From positions 150,712 to 214,711 of the forward strand of contig CAKZLB010000016.1 of the NCBI GenBank assembly GCA_937124965.1: a stretch of 64,000 nt of DNA. The letters are read 5' to 3'. Below, piece by piece: positions 42,072-53,033 of the stretch. Every line of letters begins with the position of its first letter. The first letter of the stretch is position 1. Source of the stretch: an uncultured Bacteroidota bacterium (GTDB lineage Bacteria > Bacteroidota > Bacteroidia > NS11-12g > UBA9320). Under the pieces are notes generated by a model. It was not told where the DNA came from, did not search any database, and saw only the letters and a list, made by a program, of their open reading frames with translations. The position numbers were made by a program, and so were the translations under genes.

Positions 42072-45000
42072 TTGTCAACAGTACAAAAGAAAGAAAGAAT
42101 AAGTTTTGCACGCATCCCAGAAATCATAAAATATCCTGATTTCCTCGATGTTCAAGTGCAATCGTTTCAGGAGTTTTTCCAGTTAGAAACCTCTTCTGAA
42201 GATAGAGCCAATGAAGGACTCTATAAGGTGTTTAGTGAGAATTTTCCAATTACCGATTCTCGTAACATCTTCGTATTAGAATTTTTGGATTACTTCGTAG
42301 ATCCACCACGATATACAATGGCCGAGTGCATTGATAGAGGGTTAACCTATGCCGTTCCACTGAAAGCGAAATTAAAGCTTTCTTGTAACGATATAGAACA
42401 CGAAGACTTTGAGACTATTGTTCAGGACGTATATCTAGGAACAATTCCTTACATGACTCCACGTGGTACGTTTATCATTAATGGAGCTGAACGTGTAATC
42501 GTCTCTCAATTACACCGTTCTCCAGGAGTTTTCTTTGCTCAATCGTATCACACGAACGGAACAAAGCTTTACTCTGCACGAGTAATTCCTTTTAAAGGTA
42601 GTTGGATCGAATTTGCAACTGACGTAAACAACGTTATGTATGCATATATCGACCGAAAAAAGAAATTCCCGGTAACCACATTGCTGCGATCAATTGGCTA
42701 CGAAACGGATAAAGACATTTTAGATATTTTTGGTTTAGCAGAGGAAGTTAAAGTTTCTAAAGCTGGACTTAAAAGATGCATCGGTAGAAAATTAGCGGCA
42801 AGAGTGCTTCGATCGTGGATTGAAGATTTCGTTGATGAAGATACTGGTGAGGTTGTTTCTATTGAACGTAACGAAGTTGTTATTGAAAGAGACACCGTTA
42901 TTGAAGAAGAACATGTTGCTGAAATTATAGATTCAGGAGTTAAAACAATTATCCTAAGTAAGGAAATTGATAATAAAAATGACTTTGCAATCATTCACAA
43001 CACGTTACAAAAAGATACGTCAAACAGTGGAAAAGAAGCTGTTGAACATATTTATCGTCAATTAAGAAATACTGATCCGCCTGATGAAGAAACAGCTCGT
43101 GGTATCATCGACCGTTTATTCTTCTCAGACAAACGTTATGATTTAGGAGAAGTCGGGCGTTATAGAATTAATAAAAAATTAAAGCTTGATACTTCATCTG
43201 ATACACGCGTATTAACAAATGAAGACATCATTCTAATCATTCGTTACCTTATTGAATTAAGTAACTCGAGAACAGACGTCGATGATATCGATCACTTGAG
43301 TAACAGAAGGGTGCGAACAGTTGGAGAGCAGTTGTATTCTCAGTTTGGTGTTGGTCTTGCTCGTATGGCAAGAACAATTCGAGAAAGAATGAACATTCGA
43401 GACAACGAAGTATTTACCCCTACAGACTTGATTAATGCACGGACATTGTCATCTGTAATCAACTCATTCTTTGGAACGAACCAACTTTCTCAGTTTATGG
43501 ATCAAACGAATCCACTTGCTGAGATTACTCACAAAAGAAGAATGTCGGCATTAGGACCTGGTGGTCTTTCTAGAGATAGAGCTGGTTTCGAGGTTCGTGA
43601 CGTTCATTATACTCACTACGGTAGACTTTGTACGATTGAAACACCTGAAGGACCAAACATTGGTTTGATTTCTTCTCTGTGTGTACACGCCAAAATAAAC
43701 AGTATGGGCTTTATCGAAACCCCATATCGAAAAGTTACAGATGGAAAGGTTGAAGATGGTGTTGTTTTCTTGAGTGCTGAAGAAGAAGATACTCAAATCA
43801 TTGCGCAAGCAAATGCACCGGTTGATGAAAAAGGTAATTTCCAAAACGACGAAATTAAAGCAAGAAATGAAGGCGACTTCCCAATTGTAAAACCTTCAGA
43901 GGTTAATTACATGGATGTTGCGCCAAACCAAATTGTTTCTATTGCTGCGTCATTGATTCCTTTCTTGGAGCATGATGATGCGAACCGTGCCCTGATGGGA
44001 TCGAACATGCAACGTCAGGCAGTTCCTTTGTTGCGTCCTGAAGCTCCAATTGTTGGAACAGGATTAGAACAAAAAATTGCTGAAGATTCAAGAAATTTAA
44101 TAAACGCTGAAGGTGATGGCGTTGTTGAATATGTTGACGCCAATGAAATTAGAGTACGATATGACTTGACGGATGATGAAAGAACAGTTTCTTTCATTGG
44201 TGAGGTAAAATCGTATCCTGTTACTAAATTTCAACGTACCAACCAAAACACATGTATTAACCTAAGACCTATCGTTAAAAAAGGCGATAGAGTTACTAAG
44301 GGTCAAGTATTGTGTGATGGATACGCAACAGATCAAGGAGAATTAGCACTTGGTAGAAACCTTAAAGTAGCATTCATGCCTTGGCAAGGGTACAACTTTG
44401 AGGATGCGATTGTAATTTCCGAAAAAGTTGTTAAAGAAGATTTCTATACTTCAGTTCATATCGTAGAATACGAATTAGAGGTTAGAGACACGAAACGAGG
44501 AGAGGAAGAATTAACCAACGATATCCCTAACGTAAGTGAAGAAGCGACGAAAAACCTAGATGAACATGGGTTGATTCGAATTGGAGCACGTATAAAAGAA
44601 GGTGACATTTTAATTGGAAAAATCACTCCAAAAGGAGAGTCAGAACCTTCGCCAGAAGAAAAACTTTTACGAGCGATTTTTGGTGATAAAGCAGGTGATG
44701 TAAAAGACGCTAGTTTAAAAGCTTCACCATCAACACAGGGTATAGTAATTGACAAAAAACTATTTACCCGTGTTAAAAAGGATAAAGCGACAAAAGCGGA
44801 CGATAAGGTAAAACTTGCAAAGCTTGATGCAGAACACGAGAAGACTTTAGCGAAATTAAAGTCAACGCTTGTAGAAAAGCTTTTCAAGATTGTTAACGGA
44901 AGAACCTCTCAAGGAGTTAGCAATGTGTATTTTGAAGAAGTTATTCCAAAAGGAACTAAGTTTACTCAAAAAGCACTTACTGAAATTGATTACGCAACTG

Positions 45001-45875
45001 TTTCATACAATGGTTGGACAGCTGATGATAAGAAGAATGAGTTAATTGCTGAAACGCTAAATAACTATAAACTTCGTATCAATGAAGTAACAACGGATTA
45101 TAAGAGACAACACTTTGCAATTAGTGTTGGGGATGAATTACCTACTGGTATCTTACAAATGGCTAAGGTTTACTTGGCCAAGAAAAGAAAACTTAAAGTA
45201 GGTGATAAAATGGCTGGTCGTCACGGAAACAAGGGTATTGTTGCTCGAATAGTTCCAGAAGCGGATATGCCTTTCTTGGAAGACGGTTCTCCAGTTGATA
45301 TTGTATTGAATCCACTTGGTGTACCTTCACGGATGAACTTAGGACAGATTTACGAAACTGTTCTTGGTTGGGCTGGGCAAGAGTTAGGAGTAAATTTTGC
45401 AACTCCAATTTTTGACGGAGCTAGTGAAAAAGACATCGAAGAGTATGTAACAAAAGCTGGTGTTCCTGCAAATGGATCAACACACCTATACAACGGTCTA
45501 ACAGGTGAGCGATTTGATCAACCTACAACTGTTGGGATTATATATATGTTGAAACTGGGTCACATGGTTGACGATAAGATGCACTCTCGTTCTATTGGAC
45601 CATACTCGTTAATTACGCAACAACCATTGGGTGGTAAAGCTCAATTTGGTGGTCAGCGTTTTGGTGAGATGGAGGTTTGGGCACTTGAGGCATTTGGAGC
45701 TTCAAATATCCTTCGAGAAATCTTAACGGTAAAATCTGATGATATTATCGGAAGAGCCAAGACATACGAGGCAATTGTTAAAGGAGATAACAGTGTTGAA
45801 CCAGGTTTACCTGAATCGTTCAACGTACTTCTTCACGAGCTTCGTGGACTAGGTTTAGAGTTAACATTTGATTGA
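42072..45875 (+). CDS. rpoB: DNA-directed RNA polymerase subunit beta
   Basis: This protein of about 1267 residues forms one side of the RNA polymerase active centre. Signatures: [11 protein letters not shown] near residue 155, the rifampicin region [25 protein letters not shown] (split; [10 protein letters not shown] near residue 466), GEPS-type and GRHGNKG motifs near residue 1055, and the C-terminal [27 protein letters not shown] region. The start is uncertain: the frame opens at TTG 42021, but TTG 42072 ([12 protein letters not shown]) aligns with the normal Bacteroidota N-terminus and avoids a non-conserved 17-residue extension. No ATG is available early in the frame. Confidence 0.95.
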   Translation: MSTVQKKERISFARIPEIIKYPDFLDVQVQSFQEFFQLETSSEDRANEGLYKVFSENFPITDSRNIFVLEFLDYFVDPPRYTMAECIDRGLTYAVPLKAKLKLSCNDIEHEDFETIVQDVYLGTIPYMTPRGTFIINGAERVIVSQLHRSPGVFFAQSYHTNGTKLYSARVIPFKGSWIEFATDVNNVMYAYIDRKKKFPVTTLLRSIGYETDKDILDIFGLAEEVKVSKAGLKRCIGRKLAARVLRSWIEDFVDEDTGEVVSIERNEVVIERDTVIEEEHVAEIIDSGVKTIILSKEIDNKNDFAIIHNTLQKDTSNSGKEAVEHIYRQLRNTDPPDEETARGIIDRLFFSDKRYDLGEVGRYRINKKLKLDTSSDTRVLTNEDIILIIRYLIELSNSRTDVDDIDHLSNRRVRTVGEQLYSQFGVGLARMARTIRERMNIRDNEVFTPTDLINARTLSSVINSFFGTNQLSQFMDQTNPLAEITHKRRMSALGPGGLSRDRAGFEVRDVHYTHYGRLCTIETPEGPNIGLISSLCVHAKINSMGFIETPYRKVTDGKVEDGVVFLSAEEEDTQIIAQANAPVDEKGNFQNDEIKARNEGDFPIVKPSEVNYMDVAPNQIVSIAASLIPFLEHDDANRALMGSNMQRQAVPLLRPEAPIVGTGLEQKIAEDSRNLINAEGDGVVEYVDANEIRVRYDLTDDERTVSFIGEVKSYPVTKFQRTNQNTCINLRPIVKKGDRVTKGQVLCDGYATDQGELALGRNLKVAFMPWQGYNFEDAIVISEKVVKEDFYTSVHIVEYELEVRDTKRGEEELTNDIPNVSEEATKNLDEHGLIRIGARIKEGDILIGKITPKGESEPSPEEKLLRAIFGDKAGDVKDASLKASPSTQGIVIDKKLFTRVKKDKATKADDKVKLAKLDAEHEKTLAKLKSTLVEKLFKIVNGRTSQGVSNVYFEEVIPKGTKFTQKALTEIDYATVSYNGWTADDKKNELIAETLNNYKLRINEVTTDYKRQHFAISVGDELPTGILQMAKVYLAKKRKLKVGDKMAGRHGNKGIVARIVPEADMPFLEDGSPVDIVLNPLGVPSRMNLGQIYETVLGWAGQELGVNFATPIFDGASEKDIEEYVTKAGVPANGSTHLYNGLTGERFDQPTTVGIIYMLKLGHMVDDKMHSRSIGPYSLITQQPLGGKAQFGGQRFGEMEVWALEAFGASNILREILTVKSDDIIGRAKTYEAIVKGDNSVEPGLPESFNVLLHELRGLGLELTFD

Positions 45876-45918
45876 TCAATAGTTAACCTTAGTTTCAATT
45901 CAATTAGAAAAACACAAA

Positions 45919-48900
45919 ATGGCTTACAATAAAAAAGAGCAAAAAATAAAAAGTAACTTCACAAGTCTTCGTATCGGACTTTCATCTCCAGAGGTGATTC
46001 TCCAACGATCGAATGGTGAAGTTATAAAACCAGAAACGATTAATTACCGTTCGTACAAACCAGAAATGGGAGGATTGTTTTGTGAAAGAATCTTTGGTCC
46101 TGTTAAGGATTACGAATGTCATTGTGGAAAATACAAACGTATTCGATACAAAGGAATCGTTTGTGATAGATGTGGTGTTGAGGTAACTGAAAAGAAAGTT
46201 AGACGTGAGCGAATGGGTCACATCGAACTAGTTGTTCCTGTTGCACACATTTGGTACTTCCGTTCTTTACCTAACAAAATTGGTTACTTGCTAGGATTGC
46301 CATCTAAGAAATTAGATATGATTATTTACTACGAACGCTACGTAGTAATTCAAGCAGGTGTTAAAGAGGAAGATGGTATCAATTACCTAGACTTCTTGAC
46401 TGAAGAAGAATATCTAGATATTTTAGATACGTTACCAAAAGAAAATCAATATTTAGAGGATACTGATCCAAATAAATTTGTAGCGAAAATGGGAGCGGAT
46501 GCCATATGGGATCTGTTAGGCCGATTGAACTTAGACGAGTTGTCTTATCAATTACGTCACCAAGCTGCAAATGAAACATCACAACAGCGAAAAGCTGAGG
46601 CATTAAAACGTCTTAAAGTTATTGAAGGATTCAGAGATGCAAATTCTAGGTTTGAAAACAAGCCAGAATGGATGATCATGAAAATTCTTCCAGTTATTCC
46701 ACCAGAATTACGTCCTCTTGTACCACTAGATGGTGGTCGATTTGCGACTTCTGATTTGAACGACTTGTATCGACGTGTAATTATTCGAAACAATCGTCTA
46801 AAGAGACTTATGGAGATTAAAGCTCCAGAGGTAATCTTGAGAAACGAGAAAAGAATGCTTCAGGAGGCTGTTGATAGTTTACTTGACAACACACGTAGAG
46901 CAAACGCAGTGAAGGCAAGTGGTAACCGTCCTCTAAAATCACTGAGTGATATGCTGAAAGGTAAGCAAGGGCGTTTCCGTCAAAACTTACTTGGTAAGCG
47001 GGTAGATTATTCAGGTCGATCTGTAATTGTAGTTGGACCAACACTAAAACTTCACGAGTGCGGTTTACCAAAAGGAATGGCAAGTGAGTTGTTCAAGCCA
47101 TTTATTATTCGAAAACTGATCGAACGAGGAATCGTAAAAACAGTTAAGTCTGCTAAAAAAATAGTTGATAGAAAGGATCCAGTTATCTGGGAAATTCTTG
47201 AAAATATATTAAAAGGTCATCCGATCTTGCTTAACCGGGCTCCAACGCTTCACAGATTAGGTATTCAAGCTTTTCAACCAAAATTAGTTGAGGGAAAAGC
47301 GATTCGATTACACCCGCTAGTATGTACAGGTTTTAACGCGGATTTTGATGGAGATCAAATGGCTGTTCACGTTCCACTTGGAAACGCAGCAGTACTTGAG
47401 GCGCAAATTTTAATGTTAGCTCCTCATAACATTTTGAACCCAGCAAACGGTGCACCTATTGCAGTACCATCTCAGGATATGGTTTTAGGTCTTTATTACT
47501 TAACAAAAGGTAGAAAAGATACGAAAGAAAAGCCAGTGGCTGGAGAAGGACTTGTGTTTTACTCTGCAGAGGAACTTAAAATTGCACACAACGAAGGGCG
47601 TGCTGGACTTCACGCTAACATCAAAATCAAAGCAACTGTTAAGGAAAACGGAGAACTAGTTTCTAAAGTTATCGAGACTACAGTTGGGAGAGTATTGTTT
47701 AATGAGTTTGTTCCAGAACAAATGGGATTCATTAACCAACTATTGACAAAAAAATCGCTTCGAACGATTATTGGTGACATGGTGAAAGAAGTTGGAATTG
47801 CACAAACAGCTGACTTCCTAGATAATATCAAAAATCTTGGTTTCCAATATTCATTTAAAGGAGGCTTGTCATTTAATATTAGTGACGTTGTATTACCAGA
47901 TTCTAAAGAAGGCTTAATCGATGCTGCAAAGATTGAGGTTGATGAAATTTGGGAAAACTACAACAACGGTTTTATCACAAACAACGAGCGTTATAACCAA
48001 ATTATTGATATCTGGACTCGTGTAAACTCTAAAGTATCGGATGCATTGTTACAGAAGTTAACATCAGATGATCAAGGGTTTAACCCAATCTATATGATGT
48101 TGGACTCAGGAGCAAGGGGTTCTAAAGAGCAGATTCGTCAGCTTGGAGGAATGCGGGGTCTGATGGCAAAACCACAAAAGAAAACAGGTCATGGTGGAAC
48201 GGGTGAAATTATCGAGAATCCGATTCTTTCGAACTTCCGTCAAGGACTGTCGATTTTGGAGTACTTTATTTCTACACACGGTGCTCGTAAGGGTCTTGCG
48301 GATACGGCTTTGAAAACGGCCGATGCGGGTTATTTAACACGTCGACTACATGACGTTGCTCAAGATGTTGTTATCAACTTAGTTGATTGCGAAACATTAA
48401 GAGGAATTGAAGTTACTGCACTTAAAGAAAACGAAGAAATCGTTGAAAGCTTGTACGACAGAATCTTAGGTCGAACAAACTTATATGACGTTGAAGATCC
48501 TAAATCTGGAGAAGTAATTCTAGAAGCAGGTTCTGAAATCACAGAAGAAGTAGCGCAACGTATTGTTGATGCTGGAATTGACAGAATGGAAATTCGATCT
48601 GTTATGACTTGTGAAAATCAACGAGGAGTATGTGCTAAGTGTTATGGACGAAGCCTTCCAACAGGAAGAATGGTTCAACGAGGAGAAGCAGTTGGTGTAA
48701 TTGCCGCTCAGTCTATCGGGGAGCCAGGAACACAGCTTACATTGAGAACGTTCCACGTGGGTGGTACTGCATCAAACATCGCATCTGAGTCAGAAATGAA
48801 TGTACGATATGATGGAGTGTTGGAGTTTGATGAAATAAAAACTGTTGATAGAATCACTGAAGACGGAGAGAAAGAGGAAATTATTGTTGGACGATCTGGA

Positions 48901-50241
48901 GAGATAAAGGTAATTAATGCCAAAACGAAGGAGATGTTGAACACCCTTAACATTCCTTATGGCTCAATTTTACTTGTAAAAGATGGTCAGAAAGTGAAAA
49001 AAGGTGACGCTATTTGTAAGTGGGATCCATACAACGCGGTAATCGTAAGTGATAACGAAGGTAAGATTGAATTTAAAGACATTATCGACGGTATCACGTA
49101 TAAAGATGAGATTGATGAGCAAACAGGATTTAAGGAAAAAGTTTTGGTTGAAAACCGAGACAAAAAAGTTATTCCTTCTGTACTGTTGGTTGACAAGAAA
49201 GGTGAAATATTAAGAGAATTCAACCTTCCTGTTGGAGCTCACATTTCTGTCGATGATAATCAAAAAATTAAATCAGGTGAAATTATTGCCAAAATTCCAA
49301 GAGTCCTTGGAAAGACTGGTGATATCACGGGTGGTCTGCCAAGAGTAACGGAGCTGTTTGAAGCACGTAACCCTTCTAACCCAGCCGTTGTATCTGAAAT
49401 TGATGGAGTTGTAAGCTACGGTGGTATTAAGCGTGGTAACAGAGAAATAATTATTGAATCTAAAGAAGGTGTTAAAAAGAAATATCTTGTTTCTTTATCT
49501 AAACACATTTTGGTTCAAGATAATGACTTTGTTAAAGCAGGTACTCCATTGTCAGACGGTTCTATTACACCAAAAGATATACTTGCAATTGAAGGTCCAA
49601 GTGCGGTGCACAACTACATCGTTAATGGTATTCAAGAAGTATATCGACTACAAGGTGTAAAAATCAATGATAAACACATCGAGGTTATCGTGCGTCAAAT
49701 GATGCAGAAAGTAACAATCGTTGATCCAGGAGATACGAAGTTCTTAGAAGGTGAAGGTGTAGATAAATACGACTTTAAAGAACAAAACAACTGGATTTAT
49801 GATAAGAAAGTTGTTGTTGAATCAGGAGATTCTAATGAATTGAAACCAGGACAAATTGTAAGTGTAAGAAAACTTAGAGATGTAAACTCGGTACTAAAAC
49901 GTAAGGATTTGAAAGTTGCAGAAGTGCGTGATGCAGTTCCAGCGACATCAGAGCCATTGTTAATGGGTATCACGAAAGCATCGTTAGGTACACAAAGCTT
50001 TATGTCTGCTGCATCATTCCAAGAAACTACAAAAGTTCTGAATGAAGCAGCTATAGCCGGAAAGGTTGATAACCTTACTGGTTTGAAAGAAAACGTAATT
50101 GTAGGTCACTCGATTCCAGCGGGTACAGGTTTAAGAGACTACGAAGACATCATTGTTGGTTCTCAAGAAGAATACGACTTATTGATGAGTTCGAAGGAGG
50201 AAGAAACCCAAACGGTTGGAGAAGTAGGAGCTGCTAATTAA
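45919..50241 (+). CDS. rpoC: DNA-directed RNA polymerase subunit beta'
   Basis: This 1440-residue protein contains the catalytic motif [15 protein letters not shown] near residue 473, with three Mg-binding Asp. The N-terminal zinc site ([20 protein letters not shown]) lies near residue 66 and a second Cys cluster ([13 protein letters not shown]) near residue 897. The trigger-loop region ([18 protein letters not shown]) is present. An insertion in the region of residues 960-1130, with lipoyl-like beta repeats, is typical for this phylum. It lies 43 nt after rpoB and ends the block at a clear terminator. Confidence 0.98.
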   Translation: MAYNKKEQKIKSNFTSLRIGLSSPEVILQRSNGEVIKPETINYRSYKPEMGGLFCERIFGPVKDYECHCGKYKRIRYKGIVCDRCGVEVTEKKVRRERMGHIELVVPVAHIWYFRSLPNKIGYLLGLPSKKLDMIIYYERYVVIQAGVKEEDGINYLDFLTEEEYLDILDTLPKENQYLEDTDPNKFVAKMGADAIWDLLGRLNLDELSYQLRHQAANETSQQRKAEALKRLKVIEGFRDANSRFENKPEWMIMKILPVIPPELRPLVPLDGGRFATSDLNDLYRRVIIRNNRLKRLMEIKAPEVILRNEKRMLQEAVDSLLDNTRRANAVKASGNRPLKSLSDMLKGKQGRFRQNLLGKRVDYSGRSVIVVGPTLKLHECGLPKGMASELFKPFIIRKLIERGIVKTVKSAKKIVDRKDPVIWEILENILKGHPILLNRAPTLHRLGIQAFQPKLVEGKAIRLHPLVCTGFNADFDGDQMAVHVPLGNAAVLEAQILMLAPHNILNPANGAPIAVPSQDMVLGLYYLTKGRKDTKEKPVAGEGLVFYSAEELKIAHNEGRAGLHANIKIKATVKENGELVSKVIETTVGRVLFNEFVPEQMGFINQLLTKKSLRTIIGDMVKEVGIAQTADFLDNIKNLGFQYSFKGGLSFNISDVVLPDSKEGLIDAAKIEVDEIWENYNNGFITNNERYNQIIDIWTRVNSKVSDALLQKLTSDDQGFNPIYMMLDSGARGSKEQIRQLGGMRGLMAKPQKKTGHGGTGEIIENPILSNFRQGLSILEYFISTHGARKGLADTALKTADAGYLTRRLHDVAQDVVINLVDCETLRGIEVTALKENEEIVESLYDRILGRTNLYDVEDPKSGEVILEAGSEITEEVAQRIVDAGIDRMEIRSVMTCENQRGVCAKCYGRSLPTGRMVQRGEAVGVIAAQSIGEPGTQLTLRTFHVGGTASNIASESEMNVRYDGVLEFDEIKTVDRITEDGEKEEIIVGRSGEIKVINAKTKEMLNTLNIPYGSILLVKDGQKVKKGDAICKWDPYNAVIVSDNEGKIEFKDIIDGITYKDEIDEQTGFKEKVLVENRDKKVIPSVLLVDKKGEILREFNLPVGAHISVDDNQKIKSGEIIAKIPRVLGKTGDITGGLPRVTELFEARNPSNPAVVSEIDGVVSYGGIKRGNREIIIESKEGVKKKYLVSLSKHILVQDNDFVKAGTPLSDGSITPKDILAIEGPSAVHNYIVNGIQEVYRLQGVKINDKHIEVIVRQMMQKVTIVDPGDTKFLEGEGVDKYDFKEQNNWIYDKKVVVESGDSNELKPGQIVSVRKLRDVNSVLKRKDLKVAEVRDAVPATSEPLLMGITKASLGTQSFMSAASFQETTKVLNEAAIAGKVDNLTGLKENVIVGHSIPAGTGLRDYEDIIVGSQEEYDLLMSSKEEETQTVGEVGAAN

Positions 50242-50262
50242 TTAATTTTTAAACTTTTCATG

Positions 50263-50296
50263 AAAATGCCCCAGAAATGGGGCATTTTTGTTTTTT
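50263..50296 (+). terminator. Rho-independent terminator after rpoC
   Basis: Stem AAAATGCCCCA (50263-50273), loop GAAA, stem TGGGGCATTTT (50278-50288), followed by T-rich sequence. It is a strong 11-bp hairpin ending the tRNA-tuf-rpoBC block. Confidence 0.9.
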
Positions 50297-50307
50297 AAAA
50301 TTTACAA

Positions 50308-50616
50308 ATGGAAGAAAATAAAGGAAATCAAATCGATATTGAATTAAGTGAGGAAGTGGCTGATGGAACGTATTCAAACCTTGCAATAATTTCGCATTCA
50401 AACTCGGAATTTATTGTAGACTTTGTTCGCATGATGCCTGGCACGCCTAAAGCAAAAGTGAAACAGAGAATAATTCTATCTCCGCAACACGCCAAAAGAC
50501 TGATGTTTGCATTAAATGAAAACATTAGTAAGTATGAGGATGCATTTGGAGAGATAGAGTCTCATGATCAAGTTCCTAATTTTCCAATGAACTTTGGACC
50601 AGCAGGAGAGGCATAA
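50308..50616 (+). CDS. DUF3467 family protein
   Basis: This 102-residue acidic protein matches the DUF3467 family: YSNLAIISHSNSEFIVDF near residue 22, then MMPGTPKAKVKQRIILSP and a helix AKRLMFALNENISKYE. The function of the family is not established. It begins 12 nt after the rpoC terminator and is followed 21 nt later by a DUF937 gene, so the two may share a promoter. It is commonly found next to rpoC in Bacteroidota. Confidence 0.82.
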   Translation: MEENKGNQIDIELSEEVADGTYSNLAIISHSNSEFIVDFVRMMPGTPKAKVKQRIILSPQHAKRLMFALNENISKYEDAFGEIESHDQVPNFPMNFGPAGEA

Positions 50617-50636
50617 ACAATAGAAATTAAATAAAA

Positions 50637-51239
50637 ATGGATATAACTCAAATAATAATGTCTCAGTTGGGAGACAATGGTTTAGAAGCAATGGCCAATA
50701 AAATTGGTGCAGACAAAAACCAAACGGCCAAAGCACTTGAAGGAGCAGTTCCAACACTTTTAGGCGCAATGTCAAACAATACTAGCTCAGAGTCAGGAGC
50801 TTCTGGTTTATTGGGCGCTTTAGATCGTGACCATGACGGAAGTATTTTAGATGATGTGATGGGTTTTATTGGCGGTGGAGATGATTCCAAAGGAGCGGGA
50901 ATATTGTCTCACGTTCTTGGGAGTAAACAACCTGCTGTTGAATCTGGACTTAGCCAAAAAACTGGTTTAAACTCTTCTCAAATTGGCAACTTATTAAAAA
51001 TGGTAGCTCCATTAATAATGGGTTACTTAGGCAAACAGAAAAAAGAACAAGGAAGCGGTTTTGACCTTGGTGGAATTGCTGGAATGTTAGGTGGAATGGC
51101 TCAAACTTCTGATAAAAATACTGGATTAGATTTAGGAGACATCCTTAATGTAGTTGGTGGTTTGTCTGGAAATAATTCTGGAAACTCACAAAGCGGAGGA
51201 GGCATCGGCGGAATGTTAGGAAAGCTTTTTGGAAGGTAA
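50637..51239 (+). CDS. DUF937 family protein with EF-hand-like loop
   Basis: This 200-residue protein shows the DUF937 pattern: an N-terminal helical repeat (LEAMANKIGADKNQTAKALE), a Gly-rich middle, and a second helical unit (ESGLSQKTGLNSSQIGNLLK). A DRDHDGSILDD segment near residue 64 has the spacing of a calcium-binding EF-hand loop. The C-terminus is glycine-rich (GGGIGGMLGKLFGR). No signal peptide is seen. The function is unknown. A UUCG-type terminator follows. Confidence 0.8.
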   Translation: MDITQIIMSQLGDNGLEAMANKIGADKNQTAKALEGAVPTLLGAMSNNTSSESGASGLLGALDRDHDGSILDDVMGFIGGGDDSKGAGILSHVLGSKQPAVESGLSQKTGLNSSQIGNLLKMVAPLIMGYLGKQKKEQGSGFDLGGIAGMLGGMAQTSDKNTGLDLGDILNVVGGLSGNNSGNSQSGGGIGGMLGKLFGR

Positions 51240-51262
51240 ATCCTGGATAGAATAAAACTTGT

Positions 51263-51286
51263 AAAGCGACTTCGGTCGCTTTTTTT
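51263..51286 (+). terminator. Rho-independent terminator after the DUF937 gene
   Basis: Stem AAAGCGAC (51263-51270), TTCG tetraloop, stem GTCGCTTT (51275-51282), then a T-run. It is a textbook intrinsic terminator. Confidence 0.92.
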
Positions 51287-51344
51287 ATGTCAAAATATTA
51301 ATAAACAGGTAGTTATAGTTTGAAATCAAATCACGTTTATGGTA

Positions 51345-51375
51345 TTTGAAATAAGTACTTGATTTAGTAACTTAG
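51345..51375 (+). promoter_or_regulatory. Candidate promoter for the DUF1800-DUF1501 genes
   Basis: TTTG (51345-51348) and TAACTTAG (51368-51375) are separated by 19 nt. The -7 box has one mismatch to TAnnTTTG. The ATG is at 51412. Confidence 0.5.
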
Positions 51376-51411
51376 ACAACAAATTTGAAGAGTACTATCT
51401 AATTTCTTTCT

Positions 51412-53016
51412 ATGATTGAAACAGCACAACAAACTGCTCGTACTTTAGCCGGTATTGATGCATACACTGGAACTTGGGGGTACAAAGAAGTCATTCATTT
51501 ACTGAGACGAACCATGTTTGGAGCAGTGAAGACCGATATTGATTATTTCTTGAATAAAAACATGTTGGATTCTGTGGATGAATTGCTTGATCCAAGCTCA
51601 TTTACGCCAGCACCTCCAGTCAATAATTATAATAGTGGACGACTTACAGATCCAGATATTGCTTTAGGCGACACCTGGGTAAACGGACCGTCGAACGCTG
51701 GTCTCAATAATGCCAGAATGAATTCTCTAAGATCATGGTGGACAGGAAGAATGATTCATCAAGATCGAAGTGTTCTTGAGAAAATGACGCTGTTTTGGCA
51801 CAATCATTTTGCAACAGAAATGGCGGTTTATAGGGATCCAATTTTTGGGTACCGATACCAACAGTTATTACGTGCTAACAGTCTTGGAGATTTTAAAAAA
51901 TTTGTCAAACTAATCACATTAGATCCAGCGATGCTGGTTTACCTTAACGGTGAAAAGAATTCAAAACGGGCAGCTGATGAAAATTATGCAAGAGAACTTC
52001 AAGAGCTTTTTACCCTAGGAAAAGGAGAAGGTTCAAAATATACAGAAACTGATGTTCAACAAGCAGCAAGGGTATTAACAGGTTATCGCATTAATCGGAC
52101 AACCTATGAAGGCTATTTTAATCCAAACCTTCACGACGTGGATGATAAGACGTTCTCTTCATTTTATGGCGGCAAAACGATTACTGGAAAATCTGGTGCT
52201 GACGGAGAAAAGGAGTTAGATGAATTGTTGGATATGATTTTCGACAAAGAAGAAGTATCTAAATTTATTTGTAGAAAGTTGTATCGATGGTTTGTGTATT
52301 ATGAAATTGATGCTGCCGCTGAAACAAATGTGATTGAACCATTAGCAGCAATATTTAGAAATAATCAATATCAAATTAAGCCAGTATTAGAAGCGTTATT
52401 AAAAAGTGAACACTTCTACGATGTGGTAAATCAAGGAGCAAAAATCAAAAGCCCCGTGGATTATTCAGTTGGGTTGATGCGACAAAATGTAGTTGATTTT
52501 CCCGATGAGAACAATTTAGTAGAACAATATTATATGTGGACGATTGTTTCACAAGTATGTGCATTGCAACAACAAAATATTGGGGATCCTCCAAGTGTTG
52601 CTGGTTGGCAAGCGTATTACCAATATCCACAGTTTCAAGAGATATGGATTAATACCGATACATTACCAAAACGAAATCAAATATCAGATGTAATGATGCT
52701 GGCAGGAGTTAGTAGATCGGGTCAGAAGATAATAATTGATCCAATTGCGGTTGCTGAAATGTTCAGCAAACCCGATGATGCTGCCACACTAGTTCAAGAT
52801 TTAATTAACTACTACTATACATTAGATGTTAGCACCGACCAAAAAGAGTACATGAAATCCTTTTTATTGTCGGGTCAAAGTGCTTCGTATTGGAAAGATG
52901 CTTGGGACGATTATCAAGCTGATAAAACGAACAATACGCTAAAGACCATCGTCAACACCAGACTACAAGGTCTGCTGAAATATTTAATGAATTTGGCTGA
53001 ATTTCAATTGTCGTAA
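51412..53016 (+). CDS. DUF1800 family protein
   Basis: This 534-residue protein matches DUF1800. Motifs seen: HLLRRTMFGAV near residue 28, MTLFWHNHFATEMAVYRDP near residue 125, ENYARELQELFTLGKGEGS near residue 190, and LYRWFVYYEI plus AGWQAYYQYP further on. No convincing signal peptide or sorting domain is visible, unlike its partner. The next gene encodes DUF1501 18 nt downstream; the two families are almost always neighbours, so joint function is likely. Its biochemical role is not known. A candidate promoter lies just upstream. Confidence 0.88.
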   Translation: MIETAQQTARTLAGIDAYTGTWGYKEVIHLLRRTMFGAVKTDIDYFLNKNMLDSVDELLDPSSFTPAPPVNNYNSGRLTDPDIALGDTWVNGPSNAGLNNARMNSLRSWWTGRMIHQDRSVLEKMTLFWHNHFATEMAVYRDPIFGYRYQQLLRANSLGDFKKFVKLITLDPAMLVYLNGEKNSKRAADENYARELQELFTLGKGEGSKYTETDVQQAARVLTGYRINRTTYEGYFNPNLHDVDDKTFSSFYGGKTITGKSGADGEKELDELLDMIFDKEEVSKFICRKLYRWFVYYEIDAAAETNVIEPLAAIFRNNQYQIKPVLEALLKSEHFYDVVNQGAKIKSPVDYSVGLMRQNVVDFPDENNLVEQYYMWTIVSQVCALQQQNIGDPPSVAGWQAYYQYPQFQEIWINTDTLPKRNQISDVMMLAGVSRSGQKIIIDPIAVAEMFSKPDDAATLVQDLINYYYTLDVSTDQKEYMKSFLLSGQSASYWKDAWDDYQADKTNNTLKTIVNTRLQGLLKYLMNLAEFQLS

Positions 53017-53033
53017 ACATAAACAGGAGAACA

